A DNA stretch of 64,000 nt from Paramacrobiotus metropolitanus. Its lineage: Eukaryota; Tardigrada; Eutardigrada; Parachela; Macrobiotidae. The translations under genes were made by a program, and so were the position numbers. Of this stretch, positions 24,354 to 36,613 are shown piece after piece (position 1 is the stretch's first letter; each line of letters starts with the position of its first letter). The stretch is taken from NCBI RefSeq assembly GCF_019649055.1, contig NW_026570321.1:124001-188000 (forward strand), written 5' to 3'. The notes below the pieces were generated by a model. That model was not told where the DNA came from. It ran no database searches and saw nothing but the letters and a program-made list of their open reading frames with translations.

Positions 24354-26797
24354 TCACCTACTCACATAAGAATTACACCATTACTAGACCCTCACACTGA
24401 GAACTAACATCTCCTAGACTTATTGTTGTTACGAGTATCATTTGCACATTGCGCAATCTGTACGAGTATCATAAGCATAATGATTGTTAGTACAAGATAA
24501 GCCTCGCGCTTTCATGCTCGCCACGTTTGTATTGGAAAGTTCAGGTTTGAATTTATAGACTGTTCCGGCAGTTGCCGGCTGTTTAGAATTTGAACTACGT
24601 AAAAATCCACATTACCCTTTCTGCTGTACTGACAAAAGTGTACTTACAGATCCATATCCACGGTTACAGTACCGTATGTACTTTTTACATACTGTGCTTC
24701 ACAATAGTAAGTATTCTTGGTACTGCACTTGCTTTTCGCCATACTTAAAACCAACTCCTACAATTTTCTGACCAGAACGTTTTAAAAAAAAATCAAAATT
24801 CAGGATAAGTTGGTCAGGAAAATATTGATTTTTTAAGACCAAGTTTGACTTAAACTGACCACACTTTGACGAATCCATAAAAAAAAATTGACTACGTTTT
24901 GGACGGTAGGATTGTATGAATATAAAGATACGAGTTGACGTAGTGAATTTGGCACGTTGTACTCTACAAAATTCAATAATAATACAGATCCCGATAATTC
25001 CCAATACCAACAACTGTACAGCTGAGGTAGACAATTATTCAAACACTGATTATATAAAAATATAATATATTTAATGCAGTGTAAAGCTTATGAAAGCATA
25101 TAAAAGTATTACGGCCGAAAGTAAACTTTATTTTGCATTTTTATTGCATCTTGACCAGCAAGTAACATGAAGAAAGTGAAAAAGGAAAGTTAAGTGCTGA
25201 TGTAAAGTTAAGTGCCGATGTACTAAATATTGAGGCCAATATTTTACGTTAATAAGCGCAGAGCAATATGATATGATTTAGAGCGTACTTAACAATGGGG
25301 TGTGGTTCGGGTGCGACAATAGAAATCAAGCATATATGAGGAATCATATGCAACTCGTGCATTGAGCTTTAATGGGTGATGGCAACAATGAAAGGTAGCT
25401 ATTAATATCTTTAGCTGTTTTAAAAGTTTCGATGGTCAGAAAACTATGCAACAATATTTTACCTTCAATAGCTAAAGCCTAAATAAACGAGCACAACGCA
25501 ACCAATGTAAACGTACAAAAAAATGCCGCATTTTATCAGATAATTTTCCGATTAGAAAAAAACAAATCGTGGTCCCGACTTCGTGCAATTTAATGAACAT
25601 GATTTTTTCAATTTCCATTTTCCGCTAATTACCCTGCGCTTTTTTGATTGCAGTGCACCAAATTTGCAAACTGGTGTTTTCATACAGAATTTAGAATTAA
25701 CCCATACGCTGATTTTGAATCGCTTTTTTTTACTGCGTAATAAGACAGGATCTTTTAGCCGAATGAGCGACAATGTTTTGGAATTTATATACTAATGTAC
25801 TGTAATCTGAACCCTGAGCACCAAATTCTTCTCTTCTTTTTTTTTAATGTTTCTACAGCCGCTATGAAACAATTTTCTTGAGTGGGCTGCCGGCAAGCTT
25901 GCACAAAAGAATATTTGTAGTTGAAAATTGTCTGCCGATTTTTTCATGAATAACCCGAACATATGCAGAGGCGTCCCAGTGCATAAGTAATTGCGATTCA
26001 TGTTATTAAAGCGTTCTAGTGTAAAACATAACGCATGGTGGATATTTTACCTGAGCAGACAAAAGGTACCAAAACATGATGATATCTTAAAAAACGATGT
26101 GAAAATGTTCTCGAATTTTCTGATATGCTGTTATTTAAGCGACAGTGCTTGCGCAAGCTGGAACAACAATAAAAGTGTGCTCAAAATATTGACCCATTTC
26201 ATTTACTCATCTTTCTCTCACAACATCCTCATTTATTTCTCTTTTCAGCTTTGTTTCACAACTTTAAAACATTCAACTAAATTCCAAACAGAAGTCAGCG
26301 ATTCCAAAAACAAAATTGTAAAAAAAAAGTCATCACTAACGGCTTATACGCTGTCAAAGATTTTACCTACGGCGATTGTACGGTGCGAATCAATTATTAG
26401 ACCCGAATTTCAAAATTTTTTATTAAGAAAATTAGTTTTTTTTCATTTAATTTTGACAAACGCTGTTGATAAACCACGACTAGATATTTATGAAAATGCA
26501 CCCCTTAAACGTCTACAAAGAAAACACTTTGGCACAAATCAGCAAAACTGTTAGAATTAAGCAAAGCGACTGAATCATTCACAGCGCTAAAGTACATAAA
26601 GGTTTTACTCTCTTGCATTATTGGTGTACCGATAATTGCGCCACCTCCAAAAGAACATTACTTGCATAATTACAATTTAATTGATTCATACTTAGACTAG
26701 TGTTTATGAATTATTAGCTAACTGAGCTAGGAATTATTTCTGTTTTTTTGAATTATTTTTTTTAAGCGAACAACTAGTTGGAAATTCCAGTAGCACG
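24354..26797. other. AT-rich interior of element 1, no recognised gene
   Basis: Between the GC-rich frame and the gag remnant, where pol would be expected. A 187-codon plus-strand open frame (25991-26554) runs against the element orientation, is rich in Lys, Phe and Leu as expected from AT-rich noise, and matches nothing I know. No reverse-transcriptase or integrase motif is seen on either strand. Confidence 0.55.
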
Positions 26798-27363
26798 TCA
26801 AAACATCTTAGAAAGCGGGAAAATTTTACAATCATCGGGCACCTCCCCATCAGCTTTTAGATATTGACACTTCTTACGAACTTCCTGCAGCCTTTCAGTA
26901 AATAACTCGACTGTTTTGGGACGATTTTGTATCATATCTGCTTTGAGCTGCATCGGCAAATTTTCGAAAAGAATTCTGACCTTTTCTTCTTCTCCAGCGC
27001 TGACATGGGTTGCAGCAATGTAATCCAACACACCGTATACGTACGTCAAGGGTTCGTCAACTGCGGAATTTTTTGACATGAATTTACTGATATCTAAGTC
27101 TAACAGATTTCTACCGAAGATTTTTAAAATACCTGCTCTGCGTCGCAAAATTTTTTCAGTTTGGATTCGCTGTTCTTGAACCATTTTAAGGCAGCATTTG
27201 TCAAGCACAAACCGAAATGCACCAAAGACTGTTCATCGCTCCACGAAAAATAGTTCTTAATTCTGTTAAACCTGTCCATAAAATCTTCTGCAGATTCGGT
27301 GGACTGTCCACCAAATACTGGTAAATCTCTAAGGCGAATTCCTGCCATCTCACGTACAAGCAC
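26798..27363 (-). pseudogene. Retrotransposon gag remnant (element 1), frameshifted
   Basis: Two overlapping minus-strand frames (27363-27124 and 27208-26798) together cover a Ty3-type retrotransposon gag core. It includes DLPVFGGQSTESAEDFMDRF, ALKWF, then the second-frame block LLDLDISKFM and EEEKVRILFENLP. The frames separate at a short T run near 27,127 where one base is missing. It pairs with the gag remnant in element 2, sharing the aromatic core and the segment order. There is no zinc-knuckle (CCHC) downstream. Confidence 0.75.
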
Positions 27364-28606
27364 TTTTTTTAAACATAAATTTATGCAATCAGAGATTTTT
27401 TAATCATCAGCAACAAAAAAATTCAAGAATCGCATTTTAAAGGGGCATGTCAAAACGATCGGTTACGACGATTTACAGATTCGCTCTTTCTGGTACGTCA
27501 GCAGGACTTTTGACTTGCGCAGATAAAAAACTTAATTATTCTACAAATCGAGATATTTAAGAGTTAATTAAATTTTTTTCCAAAATTAATGGCATGAAAA
27601 GACGGCATCGAAATATACCTAAATACGTACTTAAGTATTACTGTTTCTACTCTGCTGGTCCTGCTTATAAATATTTCCTTCCAAGCGGGTCTCACCATAT
27701 ACGCTGTATTTTTTACATGCAAAAGAAATCGAAAGAATACAGGGAAAATCCGCAAACAATCTAGAGCACACACTGTTAAAATGATCGAAATCCCTTATAG
27801 TAAGCTGATGATTTACGATTCTAGTAATATTAGGACTATCTTCTAAGGTCAACTTAATCATAAGATCAATTTTCATCATTAACCAGTTAATAACAAACAT
27901 TCGTCCGAAGTCAACTAAATGACTATTTTTGACACAAACTTTATTTTAAAAAAACAAACTGAAAGCAACTGCACATCATTATTAACTTATCCTGTTTAAA
28001 ATATGTCATGAACAAAAGGACCCACGAAAAGAAAGCAAAAATGATAAGTTGCCATACGACTTACAGAGGAATGCCGTTATGTTGCTCCCGTTAGTTGTCG
28101 ACCACCTGCACCCGCTTCCGCTCCAACACACCTATCGTTGTACGCTCCGACAAAAGAACCGCAGAACACCGGCACCAACTTATGCACTAACGAGCCTTAA
28201 AACATTCACCGACGTCGTTTGTAAGCAGTGCAAAGTATTCTTACTTGATATCGCTCTCCCACTCGCTCATACAACGCGTGGCTTGCTGTAAGCGACACTT
28301 GTGACCTTTCACAATCCGCACTCGTCGCTCGTCTCACAGCGTCCACAATGACACAATATCAATCAGCAAATATAGCACCAGAATAACTCTCACTGTTGCC
28401 GCACAATTAGCACTCATAGTGGTATTGCGCTCACCACTACTAATAAACTCTCACTTGCAACAGGACACACTCACTGCTGCTAGCAAAACTGCTTCTCTAA
28501 AAAATCTTGCAGTGGTCATAAACTCACCACTACTAAAATATGCTGACCTTTCCTCGCAGCTCCACACCTTCAGCTACCTTTACTTGCTACGCACACATGC
28601 CCTCCA
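27364..28606 (-). other. 5' leader of element 1 with primer-binding site
   Basis: Untranslated-looking leader between the 5' LTR and gag. The primer-binding-like TGGAGGGCAT begins immediately after the LTR at 28606 and is shared with element 2. The tRNA it would pair with ends in ATGCCCTCCA; I could not assign it. The rest shows no conserved frame. Confidence 0.55.
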
Positions 28607-29158
28607 TGTCGCGTAACTAAAGGTTCTGATCGACTCGGTGGATATAACCTTTATCTACCACTAACTACAACGCTAAACAACAGCGGCTGATCCGACCCGA
28701 TGACCTTTAATGCAGATTAGCAGACAACAACTCGAATGCTAACAAAATGGCATGCAAAGATAAAGGCAGATATTCCAAGAGAAGTTGTTCCGAGGCTGGA
28801 TGGAGATGTACTAAATCATTTGACAACTTCATCGCACACTACTTTTTTAGCCAGGCACTTAATACATGTTACGAGAGATAAAACATTGCAGACAACAAAG
28901 ACACACTATTGGTTCACACAATGATTCATTCCTTTCTTCACGCTCAATCATTTGCTTGTTATCGTCAAACCACAACCTTTGACTTGCTCACAATAACAAA
29001 CTATCCTGCACTCAACCACAACAACCAACCGCATTCAACCGCATCCGCAACTGTATCCATTTTAAGCACGCCCGTTATGATGATGAATATGTATGTGATT
29101 CATGATGCATGCTGCTCATGACCCACAGAACACGCTTGCGCTATATACTCGCGCAACA
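28607..29158 (-). repeat. 5' LTR of element 1
   Basis: 552-bp terminal repeat, nearly identical to 21965-22513. CATT follows at 29159-29162 and matches the four bases before the left LTR. Confidence 0.9.
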
Positions 29159-29162
29159 CATT

Positions 29163-29778
29163 GTTTTTAAAATTCCACAAAAATTATCAAACTTTAGTGC
29201 TGGTCCTGCTGGATCGAAATATGGGGTGCGGAGGGAACACCGTTCGCGGCGCCGCGCTGTAATGTTGTTACGGGGCTTACACCGCCAGGCATTCTCGCAG
29301 TGTCGGCCTATTTTGCCCATGTAAGTGTTATAATCCCCGGTGCAGGAAAATACCGGGTATGCAAGCTACTCTTCTGGGAACATCATGTACCTATTGTGTT
29401 TACGTACCTCCGTTCTCTTTCGATTCTCCCTGTGGTAAACCTGGTAACAGGTGAAGGATCCACTGTGTATGGTTGTTGCAGTTAACAGCTTGCGGTAATT
29501 CATAATATTCATTGAATTGTCCCTCAAGCTTACGCAAGCCCATAGCGGACGACAGCTTTATTAAACAGTTTCACTCTCGAATTTTAGCTGCAGCTACTGT
29601 CGCATTAGCACAGTTACTCGTAGTGACGGCGAACTGCTTGGTACATGTTAACTACCAGCAGCTTACAATAAAATAAATTTAAACCTACATAAGAGCGAGC
29701 GGGTAGCGCTCGACAGTGGATGACATTGTGAAACATAGGTGACTTTTCACAACGCAGAATCTTATTCCGGCTTCTTGG
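29163..29778. other. Former 5' flank of the left receptor gene, separated by element 1
   Basis: Before the insertion this sequence lay directly upstream of the left gustatory-receptor ATG and downstream of the right paralog's stop. It should contain the displaced promoter/5' UTR of the left gene and the 3' UTR of the right gene. No coding signal was seen. Confidence 0.5.
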
Positions 29779-31284
29779 TTAAGAAATGCATATCGTACAA
29801 CTGGCGTTTTTAATTTCAGTGCAGACTATTCCTTTATTCTTTTCATCGTCCCATGTCAGAAGGGTGTAGGCAATAAAAACTCCAATGAGCTAAAATTACA
29901 AGACGCAATAATTATTATTTACTGATATTCATTATTGTTGAAACCGTAAGTGGTAGCCGACGGGCAATGCCAAGAGGAACCTACGCCTATAACGAATTCC
30001 CGGTTAATGTCCAACAGTCCACCAAGGCTCAGGCCGATGTGTTCCCTGTCCATTAACTGCACTCTTACTGCCGCATTTCTTTTGTATTCTCCCAATGGCA
30101 TGTCCAGAATGCGTGCAGAAATTACTTCACTCATCGCTGCCGCCTAGCGCCAAAAATCGCGCAAACATTAAATTAATAATTCCCTGTCAGACATTCGGAA
30201 TTATATATACCGGCTACGCACTACAATGGGTGCTACGGTAGTATACAAAAATCCATTGAAATTATTTTGTTACGGAAGTGCTGACGAGAACGCAAGATGC
30301 GATCTACGGATGCAGAAGGTACCACACTATTATGCGCTAGCCGTTCCATGAGCCGCGAATACTTACCCGATGATGAGTTAATACAAAAGCAAGTGTCCTA
30401 ATAATCGCAAGCAGTAACTGATATGCAACAAAGAAAACATATTCATGTGTTTTCATTTTTATAGTACCATCGCTCAGTATGCTGTTCAGAGACATAGCCC
30501 ATGTAAAATCCGAAAGATACTGTAGCAAGAGGTACATATTCATTCTGTTCCGAAGTTCCTTAACGCGACTGCAGAGCACTGCATGCTGTTTGAGTGCAGT
30601 TTCACTGTCTACAAGGCTGGAATCCTCATACGTTTTGCAGAGATTCGAAAAGGTCAGCCCAAGTACGACAGTAAGGAAAATCAAGAAGCACTGCGCCAGT
30701 GCGGCCAAACAGTCGGTAATACCAGAGCACGCCAAAAGCATCCATAATGCCTTATCTTTCCAGCTCAAACGGAGCACTCGGGCGGTACTCATTAGTCCGT
30801 CTACTGTTGGGTACCAAGAAAACCCAAATAGGCAGAATAATATTAATACTGCGGCACGGAGCTGTTTTCTGTTCCCGCTGCTCAGACGAAGCTCGCATAA
30901 AGGCAACGATCGCTGTATCCAGATTTCAAAATCCCAGAAGGCGATTATTAAGCAGAGATACCCCAGAAAAGGCCAAATTCGACTGACAACCTTGATAAAG
31001 CTTTTCATTAGCAAAGCAGGCGACTCCAGAGCGAAGCCGATCTCCAATGTCACAAGGTTGTATAGAAAATAAATCATGGTTCCGATCAGAATTAAAGCAG
31101 AACAAATCGTCAACGCCCAGTCAAAGAAACACACAATTTTCGGATGCCCTTCCTGTCTCCGTTTTGGCCTTGCTACACTTCCCAGACATCGCATAATAAA
31201 CAGACATAGAAAACAAATTTTCTCTAGATACGAGTAACTACAGTTATCAGGGATGTTGGTGTTCAACATTTTGGCAAAGGGCAT
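29779..31284 (-). CDS. Gustatory-receptor-like seven-TM protein, intact paralog
   Basis: Probable chemoreceptor of the insect gustatory-receptor-like superfamily, acting in the plasma membrane. Exons: 31284-30367, 30143-29985, 29889-29779, all phase 0; 395 residues from the first ATG. The second Met (residue 6) aligns better with the start of the paralog at 21963 and may be the real start. Seven hydrophobic segments are present; the last exon has AYTLLTW in TM7. Exon 2 is 159 nt in both paralogs and encodes the loop before TM7 (LMDREHIG, LLDINREFVIG). It forms a tandem pair with 20575-21963, so a local duplication. No signal peptide, as expected for this class. Ligand unknown. Confidence 0.75.
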
Positions 31285-32079
31285 TGTTTGACTGACGTTA
31301 ACTGAGTCTTACAGCTTTGGCGCAACTATCCAGTCCTTGCAAAAACGCATACATATACTCGTATGATGGCGCATGCTCTCACGCTTTACGCGTAAGGATA
31401 TTGTTAGCTTTGGTATGTAAATATTTACGGTTGCGGCGAGCAGACCTTTGGGAATTCACCCCATCCCCTCTTGTCAACTGATACAAAGCGACCCAGCGAC
31501 ACTAACTGGGTAATCAAAGCACATTCGAATCGCTACTGTAAGACATGTTGCATGTACTGCATTCTTGTTTGTTTCCTATTCCCGATAAAGATTCAGTCGA
31601 TTCTGGAATGAGACTGGGCTAATGTACAGTATTTCTTATTATGGGTATAACGTTGTAAAATGGCCCTAGGCCTAAAATAAGCATAAACCTGCCGTGACAT
31701 TAGAAATGTAGGAGCACCGTTTTACCACCAAAATACAGTACGAGTACTTACTGGTTAGAGCTTTATATAACAGCACGACATATACCTGTTGTACAGTACC
31801 TGCATATATACAATACAGAGTACTGTATCACACCGTATGAACGAATTTATGCCAGCATACATGACGGCGCTGAATTCTTCCACAAAGAATATTATTTTCA
31901 TTATCAGTAGAAATTTGGCAGCATGTTGCGTGCAAAGGAAACCATAAAAAACTTTGTTTTATTTTTGTGTGTAGCAGCTGTGTAGCACAATGCTTCGAGC
32001 TTACCAATCCAAAAAGATTGGAGTTCCTGAACAGCAAATAAGCTATAAAAAATAGTACGTACACAAAACTCGTCGCTGC
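31285..32079. other. Intergenic: right-receptor promoter and 3' flank of first cyclase
   Basis: This separates two minus-strand genes. An AATAAA on the minus strand at 31963-31958, about 115 bases past the cyclase stop, is a candidate polyadenylation signal. GTAC/TACAGTAC-like words are frequent here (for example 31,734-31,830). No coding signal. Confidence 0.45.
31958..31963 (-). promoter_or_regulatory. Candidate poly(A) signal of the first guanylate cyclase
   Basis: AATAAA on the minus strand downstream of the stop at 32080. Assigned by position only. Confidence 0.4.
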
Positions 32080-35000
32080 TCATTTTTTCAGATCATCTTG
32101 TACAATAGAGTTGCGGAGCGAACTGGTGGTTGATGGATCCTTTTTTAACCGGCTAAATTGCCGCTTAAAGCGATTCCCCCACCTTTGTAGAATCGGGCTG
32201 GGAATATTGGGATCGTTTGATAAAGAGATACTTTTTGTTCGACGAGCATCTTTGCGGATTTGATCTTCATCAACGAGCCAATAGGTCAAAAGGTCACCTT
32301 TGCCTTTCATGTGCACCACCCCTCGAGGCTCCAGCTGATAGCCTCCTAGACTATCTAGGAGGACCTTACACTGGGGACTGCAGTGAATCTTTTGAGCTGT
32401 AATTTACGGACATTGTGGATAAACGAGGTACTGCAAATAGTCTACTCACAAACTTTTGTATTTGCATCCACGGAAAACTTACGTAGACCAGTAGATTCAT
32501 ATCGGGAAGTCGTGTTTACGGTATCCCCAAACCTGCAGCAATATTAAGTAATCAACGGTGTACCTCGTGCAATCTTTGTAATAAATCTTTTACTTGCGAT
32601 ACACAGACAAAGCTTTCAGTGTCCGTACCAGTCTTTACAAATAATCAGATGTATCTAATCAACTTTAATATTACTTACAAGCAATATCGTGGCATTTTGC
32701 GCCCGATTACCTGTAAATAAAGTCAGCGCTTCAGTGAAGGGTCAATTGACGACCAACGTCGCTAGCTACAGTATTACACGTTTGCCGCCGTTTGCATTAC
32801 ACGTTTGCCGCTGCCAGTACAAAACCATATCCATTTCTCAGTCTTCTTTTAACAAATGGCAAAGTTCCAAAATTCAACCAACTTAGAGACGTACTCCAGT
32901 AACAACAGGACCACTGTGGATCCCGATCCGTAACAGAAGCGGCTGGTCAGGTCTGTGCTGAATACGAAAATGTTGAATTTCTTCCAGGAGATGTAGGGAC
33001 ATGCTGGCCACAACCCCAGCATGAGCATCACCGTTGCGTATAGGTAGCCCACTGCAAACCTAAATTTTGATGTCATTACGTTTTATTCACCATAAACTCG
33101 CTCAATCCTACCATGTAGCTATCTCCAATAGTTTCCACTTTGTATGCATCGTAATGCTCCAACAGAGAATCGAACAACGTGTAAAGGTCATTTAAAAACG
33201 CCACAACCTACAAAAGACAGAGACTTAAAACATGTGTCTTTTGCTCTTCTGTTAGGGAACTGACTCACCTCCATAGGAGTGCTCTCAGCGCTCATGGCAG
33301 TAAAACCCACTAAATCAGAGAAAAATATCGTCACGCTTTCGTATTGCTCGGCTTCCACTTTTCCCTGCTTTATAAGTTGCTCAGCCACCGGCCTGCAAAA
33401 TATCACTGTTAAACGCTTACCCACAAACGATAAACTCTTATCCACAAACCAAAAATCTAGTAGTAATAAACTGCTATGCCATTTTTTCGATTGAGTACCT
33501 TGGCAGTATTTCGAACAAAAGCGTTTCCGTTTTCGTTTTCTCCTTTTCCAGTTCTGTCGTTCTTTCCGCCACTAACCCTTCCAGATTATTTGAATAGCGC
33601 TGCAAGAGCGCTAATACATTGTCCATAATGGTGGGCTTCCTACAAAAAGCCACGAAGAATGTTTCTCGTTTGTAAGGTATAGAAGCAAATGCGTTCTCTC
33701 ACACTTGCAGCCGTTTTTTAATAGTTTGGAAATCTGGCCGCTGTGCAGGATCTTCACTCCAGCAATCAGTCATCACACTGACAACGTAATCCGGAACGTC
33801 CGATATTTCTATGAGATCCGCCGGTCGCGGTCGCAACGGTGCTCCAGGTCTTCCCGTTCTTAGAGCATTGATCAAATCTTGAGAGGTTAAACGGATTCTT
33901 TCAAACGGACCCTCGCGTGCATAAATTTCATAGAGTATTAGTGAGAACGAATACACATCGCCAGCTGGTGTGCCTGCTGGTGGACGATGCGGATCGCGGA
34001 GCAATTCGGGCGCAGTCCAAACCAGACGGTCAAAGTATTGGCGAAACTCGCACAGCTCAAATAGCGGATCGTAACTCGCACCGCGTCGGAATTCGTGCAG
34101 ACCGTAATCTGAGATTTTCACGGTGAAACGGCTGTCTACCAAACATTTAGTTGGCTTTAGATTACCGTGGCTTTTTATTGGACTCATATGGAGATAGCAC
34201 ATTCCCTAAAAAGTAGCACACTGATGAATAAACGGTCAACCACCCATGGAACGGCTTGACTTTACCCTAACTATATCGCCAACCATAGATTCCATAAAGA
34301 GGCAATCTAAAACGGTCTTCTCATCGTACAGTACATCGTGCAAACTTCCTCGTGGACAAAACTCGGTTACAACACACACTGGCTCCAAGCTGGCACCAAT
34401 AAAATTGCACAGGTTGTCATTGCGTAAACTATGTGCCTAAAAAATGAAACAGTAAGTCTTGACTTTTTTGTATTTTGTAATCTAACCTTTCTCTTTTCCT
34501 TGAGTACCTGTATAAGCTCTTTAATGGCTTCCGATGTCAACGTTACCTGCGGTTTCTTCAGTAACTTTACCGCAACAACACGATTATTGTAGAAGCCCAG
34601 TTCGGTATTGAGCTTTTTGGGTACCCGTACGTCAACAAAAACCGCATCCAGAAGCCGCGTCACCGAGGTCACACTGGTGGATATGGCGCATTCGCAACCG
34701 TCCTGATCCAATCCGTGTTCCATGTATTTTTGCATCTTCTCGACATTCAACTGTTCCCATTCAATCTTCCATATCCACATTGCGGCTTCCCGTTTGGCCA
34801 ACTGATATCTGCGGCAAAACCCAGTAAAAAAGTAACTATTATGTTATTTATGTACAGTGGTTGCACGTAACCTGCACCAGTACAGTACGTTATTAATTAA
34901 CTCATTTTCTTGTAACGTTATTAGTTAACTCACAAGCTTCTTGATTACTTGTGGCTTATTCAGCTATAGATATACTTACTCAACTTTTAAATTTAGCGTT

Positions 35001-36128
35001 TCAAATTTGCGAATTTAGAGTTGTACGGTAACAGAAACAAAGCGAATGATTTATGAAAGCGGGTTCTCTCGAAATGCTGTATAATACACTGCGACTACAC
35101 ACCTGTACAAGATCATTCCCGCAATCAGAGCAAAAACCACCAATACAAAGATACCGGCAATTCCCAGAATAAGGTACCAATGTGAGTATTTTTCGCCTTT
35201 AGACTGGCATTTCTGCATATCGAATCCACAAGCCGGTTCGTCAAGGGGAGCACGACCAAATGGGAAAGAAAACGTTTCGTTGTTTTTGTAGGCTAGAATC
35301 TGAAACAAAGTTATGCTTTGGTTATTAAACAAAGATACTAAAGTCGCAAACATTTTACGAGCATTTAGCGGCAACTGTGTTGACTGACCGGTAAGTCGCT
35401 TCTGTTGCGGTCATTCAGTCGAAAGAAAGCAACATCATACAATCCAAATTCGGAATGGCTCGCATTGACAACATGTTCTTTTAGCGCAAGCAGAGAATAA
35501 TTCCCCTGGGCGGTCCCATTCCGTCCGATGTAACTACCGAATCCCATGTAACTCTGAAACGGTCGATCCAGAATGTAGTTTACTAATGCCGTTCCGCGTT
35601 TCGGGTTCCGACAACCGGTGGGATTAGACAGGCACTCGTTCAGGGCTCGCGCATACATCATCACCGCATCGTACAAATGAAACGCCGGCTCTTTCACGTT
35701 GAAATCGTGCGCAGCGCCCAAGGTGAAATTAAATGGCTCCTTCTGTAAATAATAGTTGACCTTTTCGGTAAACTCCGCATGATGCTGGGCTGAGATTGGC
35801 GTGGGAATGACGCCCAGAAAGGATTTGAATATGTCAATGGATGTATTCGAGATGGTGTCTTCAAACATACCTGTGGATTCTGAGTTTAGACAGGTAATCA
35901 GTATAAATAAGTGTATTAGTTCAACATGCAGCAAAAATGTTAGGCAAACACAAAATTAACAACCGTCGAAACCAGGCACACGATATACTCTAGTACTTGT
36001 AATAACATACGATTTTATTTTGTCAGTAATTTTGTGTACAAGTACCTCGTATGTATCTAGGCGCGTCAAATTTAGCACTGGAAATATATCTGTCTAAATA
36101 AACTCCAACCACAAAGTATTCTCCTTTG

Positions 36129-36613
36129 TGTCAGATAGGGTAAAGCTACTGATGGTTTATGGTGGTGAATGACCTTTACTAAACAGCTAACTCAGGCACG
36201 ACGCTAACCCAATCGTTCTGCTAACGGTGACCTTTATACAGACTCATTCAGACTAACAGTGCAACAACATCTAGGACAAGAAGATATGCCAGAGAACACT
36301 TCCCAAGACCAGATATTCCAGAGCTGCTAGCTATGCAAGATGACATTAATTCATTCACAAGGAGTTCTTCTCCTCAAGCACTCAGAAGCGATTTCTGATC
36401 CAAAATATGAAAGATGACAGAACACGCCTTCAACTTAAAACACTCATAGACAAACCATGAGACAACATTTTATTGATTGTTTTATGAGAGATCAAAGTAC
36501 ACTTAACACTTTACTAATTGGCTGATACTTTCTGGCCACTTCCTTCCGTTGCAAACCACATCAAAGTATAACTGTCCATACAAAATGTACTTCAACCAGT
36601 CGTACTCGTGACA
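36129..36613 (-). repeat. 3' LTR of element 2
   Basis: 485-bp terminal repeat, TGTCACGAG...TCTGACA on the minus strand. Differs from its partner by a single-base indel in an A run near 36,435. Confidence 0.92.

Larger units (their letters stand above)
21965..29158 (-). mobile_element. Pol-less LTR retrotransposon (element 1), 7.2 kb, TSD CATT
   Basis: Direct repeats 21965-22513 (549 bp) and 28607-29158 (552 bp) differ by one substitution and a 3-bp indel. They begin TGT and end ACA. Read on the minus strand, the right LTR is the 5' LTR. It is followed by a primer-binding-like TGGAGGGCAT (28606-28597), and the left LTR is preceded by a polypurine tract AGGAGAGGCG. CATT flanks both ends (21961-21964, 29159-29162). 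The interior holds a frameshifted gag remnant near the 5' side and a GC-rich 381-codon frame near the 3' LTR. No protease, reverse transcriptase, RNase H or integrase motif was found in about 6.1 kb. It therefore looks non-autonomous but recently inserted. Confidence 0.88.

Noticed and set aside
25991-26554. 187-codon plus-strand gene
   Set aside because: It runs opposite to the element, lies in AT-rich sequence, has a noise-like composition and no motif.
28049-28616. Plus-strand genes in the leader of element 1
   Set aside because: Short frames in a low-complexity leader, opposite to element orientation, without family signal.
21965-29158. Direct repeats next to both receptor genes read as a segmental duplication of the receptor promoters
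   Set aside because: The repeats have TG...CA ends, a 4-bp target duplication, a primer site and a polypurine tract, so they are LTRs.
33703-34205. Active protein kinase
   Set aside because: The catalytic-loop Asp is replaced (HGNLKPTKC) and the site is the kinase-homology domain normal for receptor guanylate cyclases.
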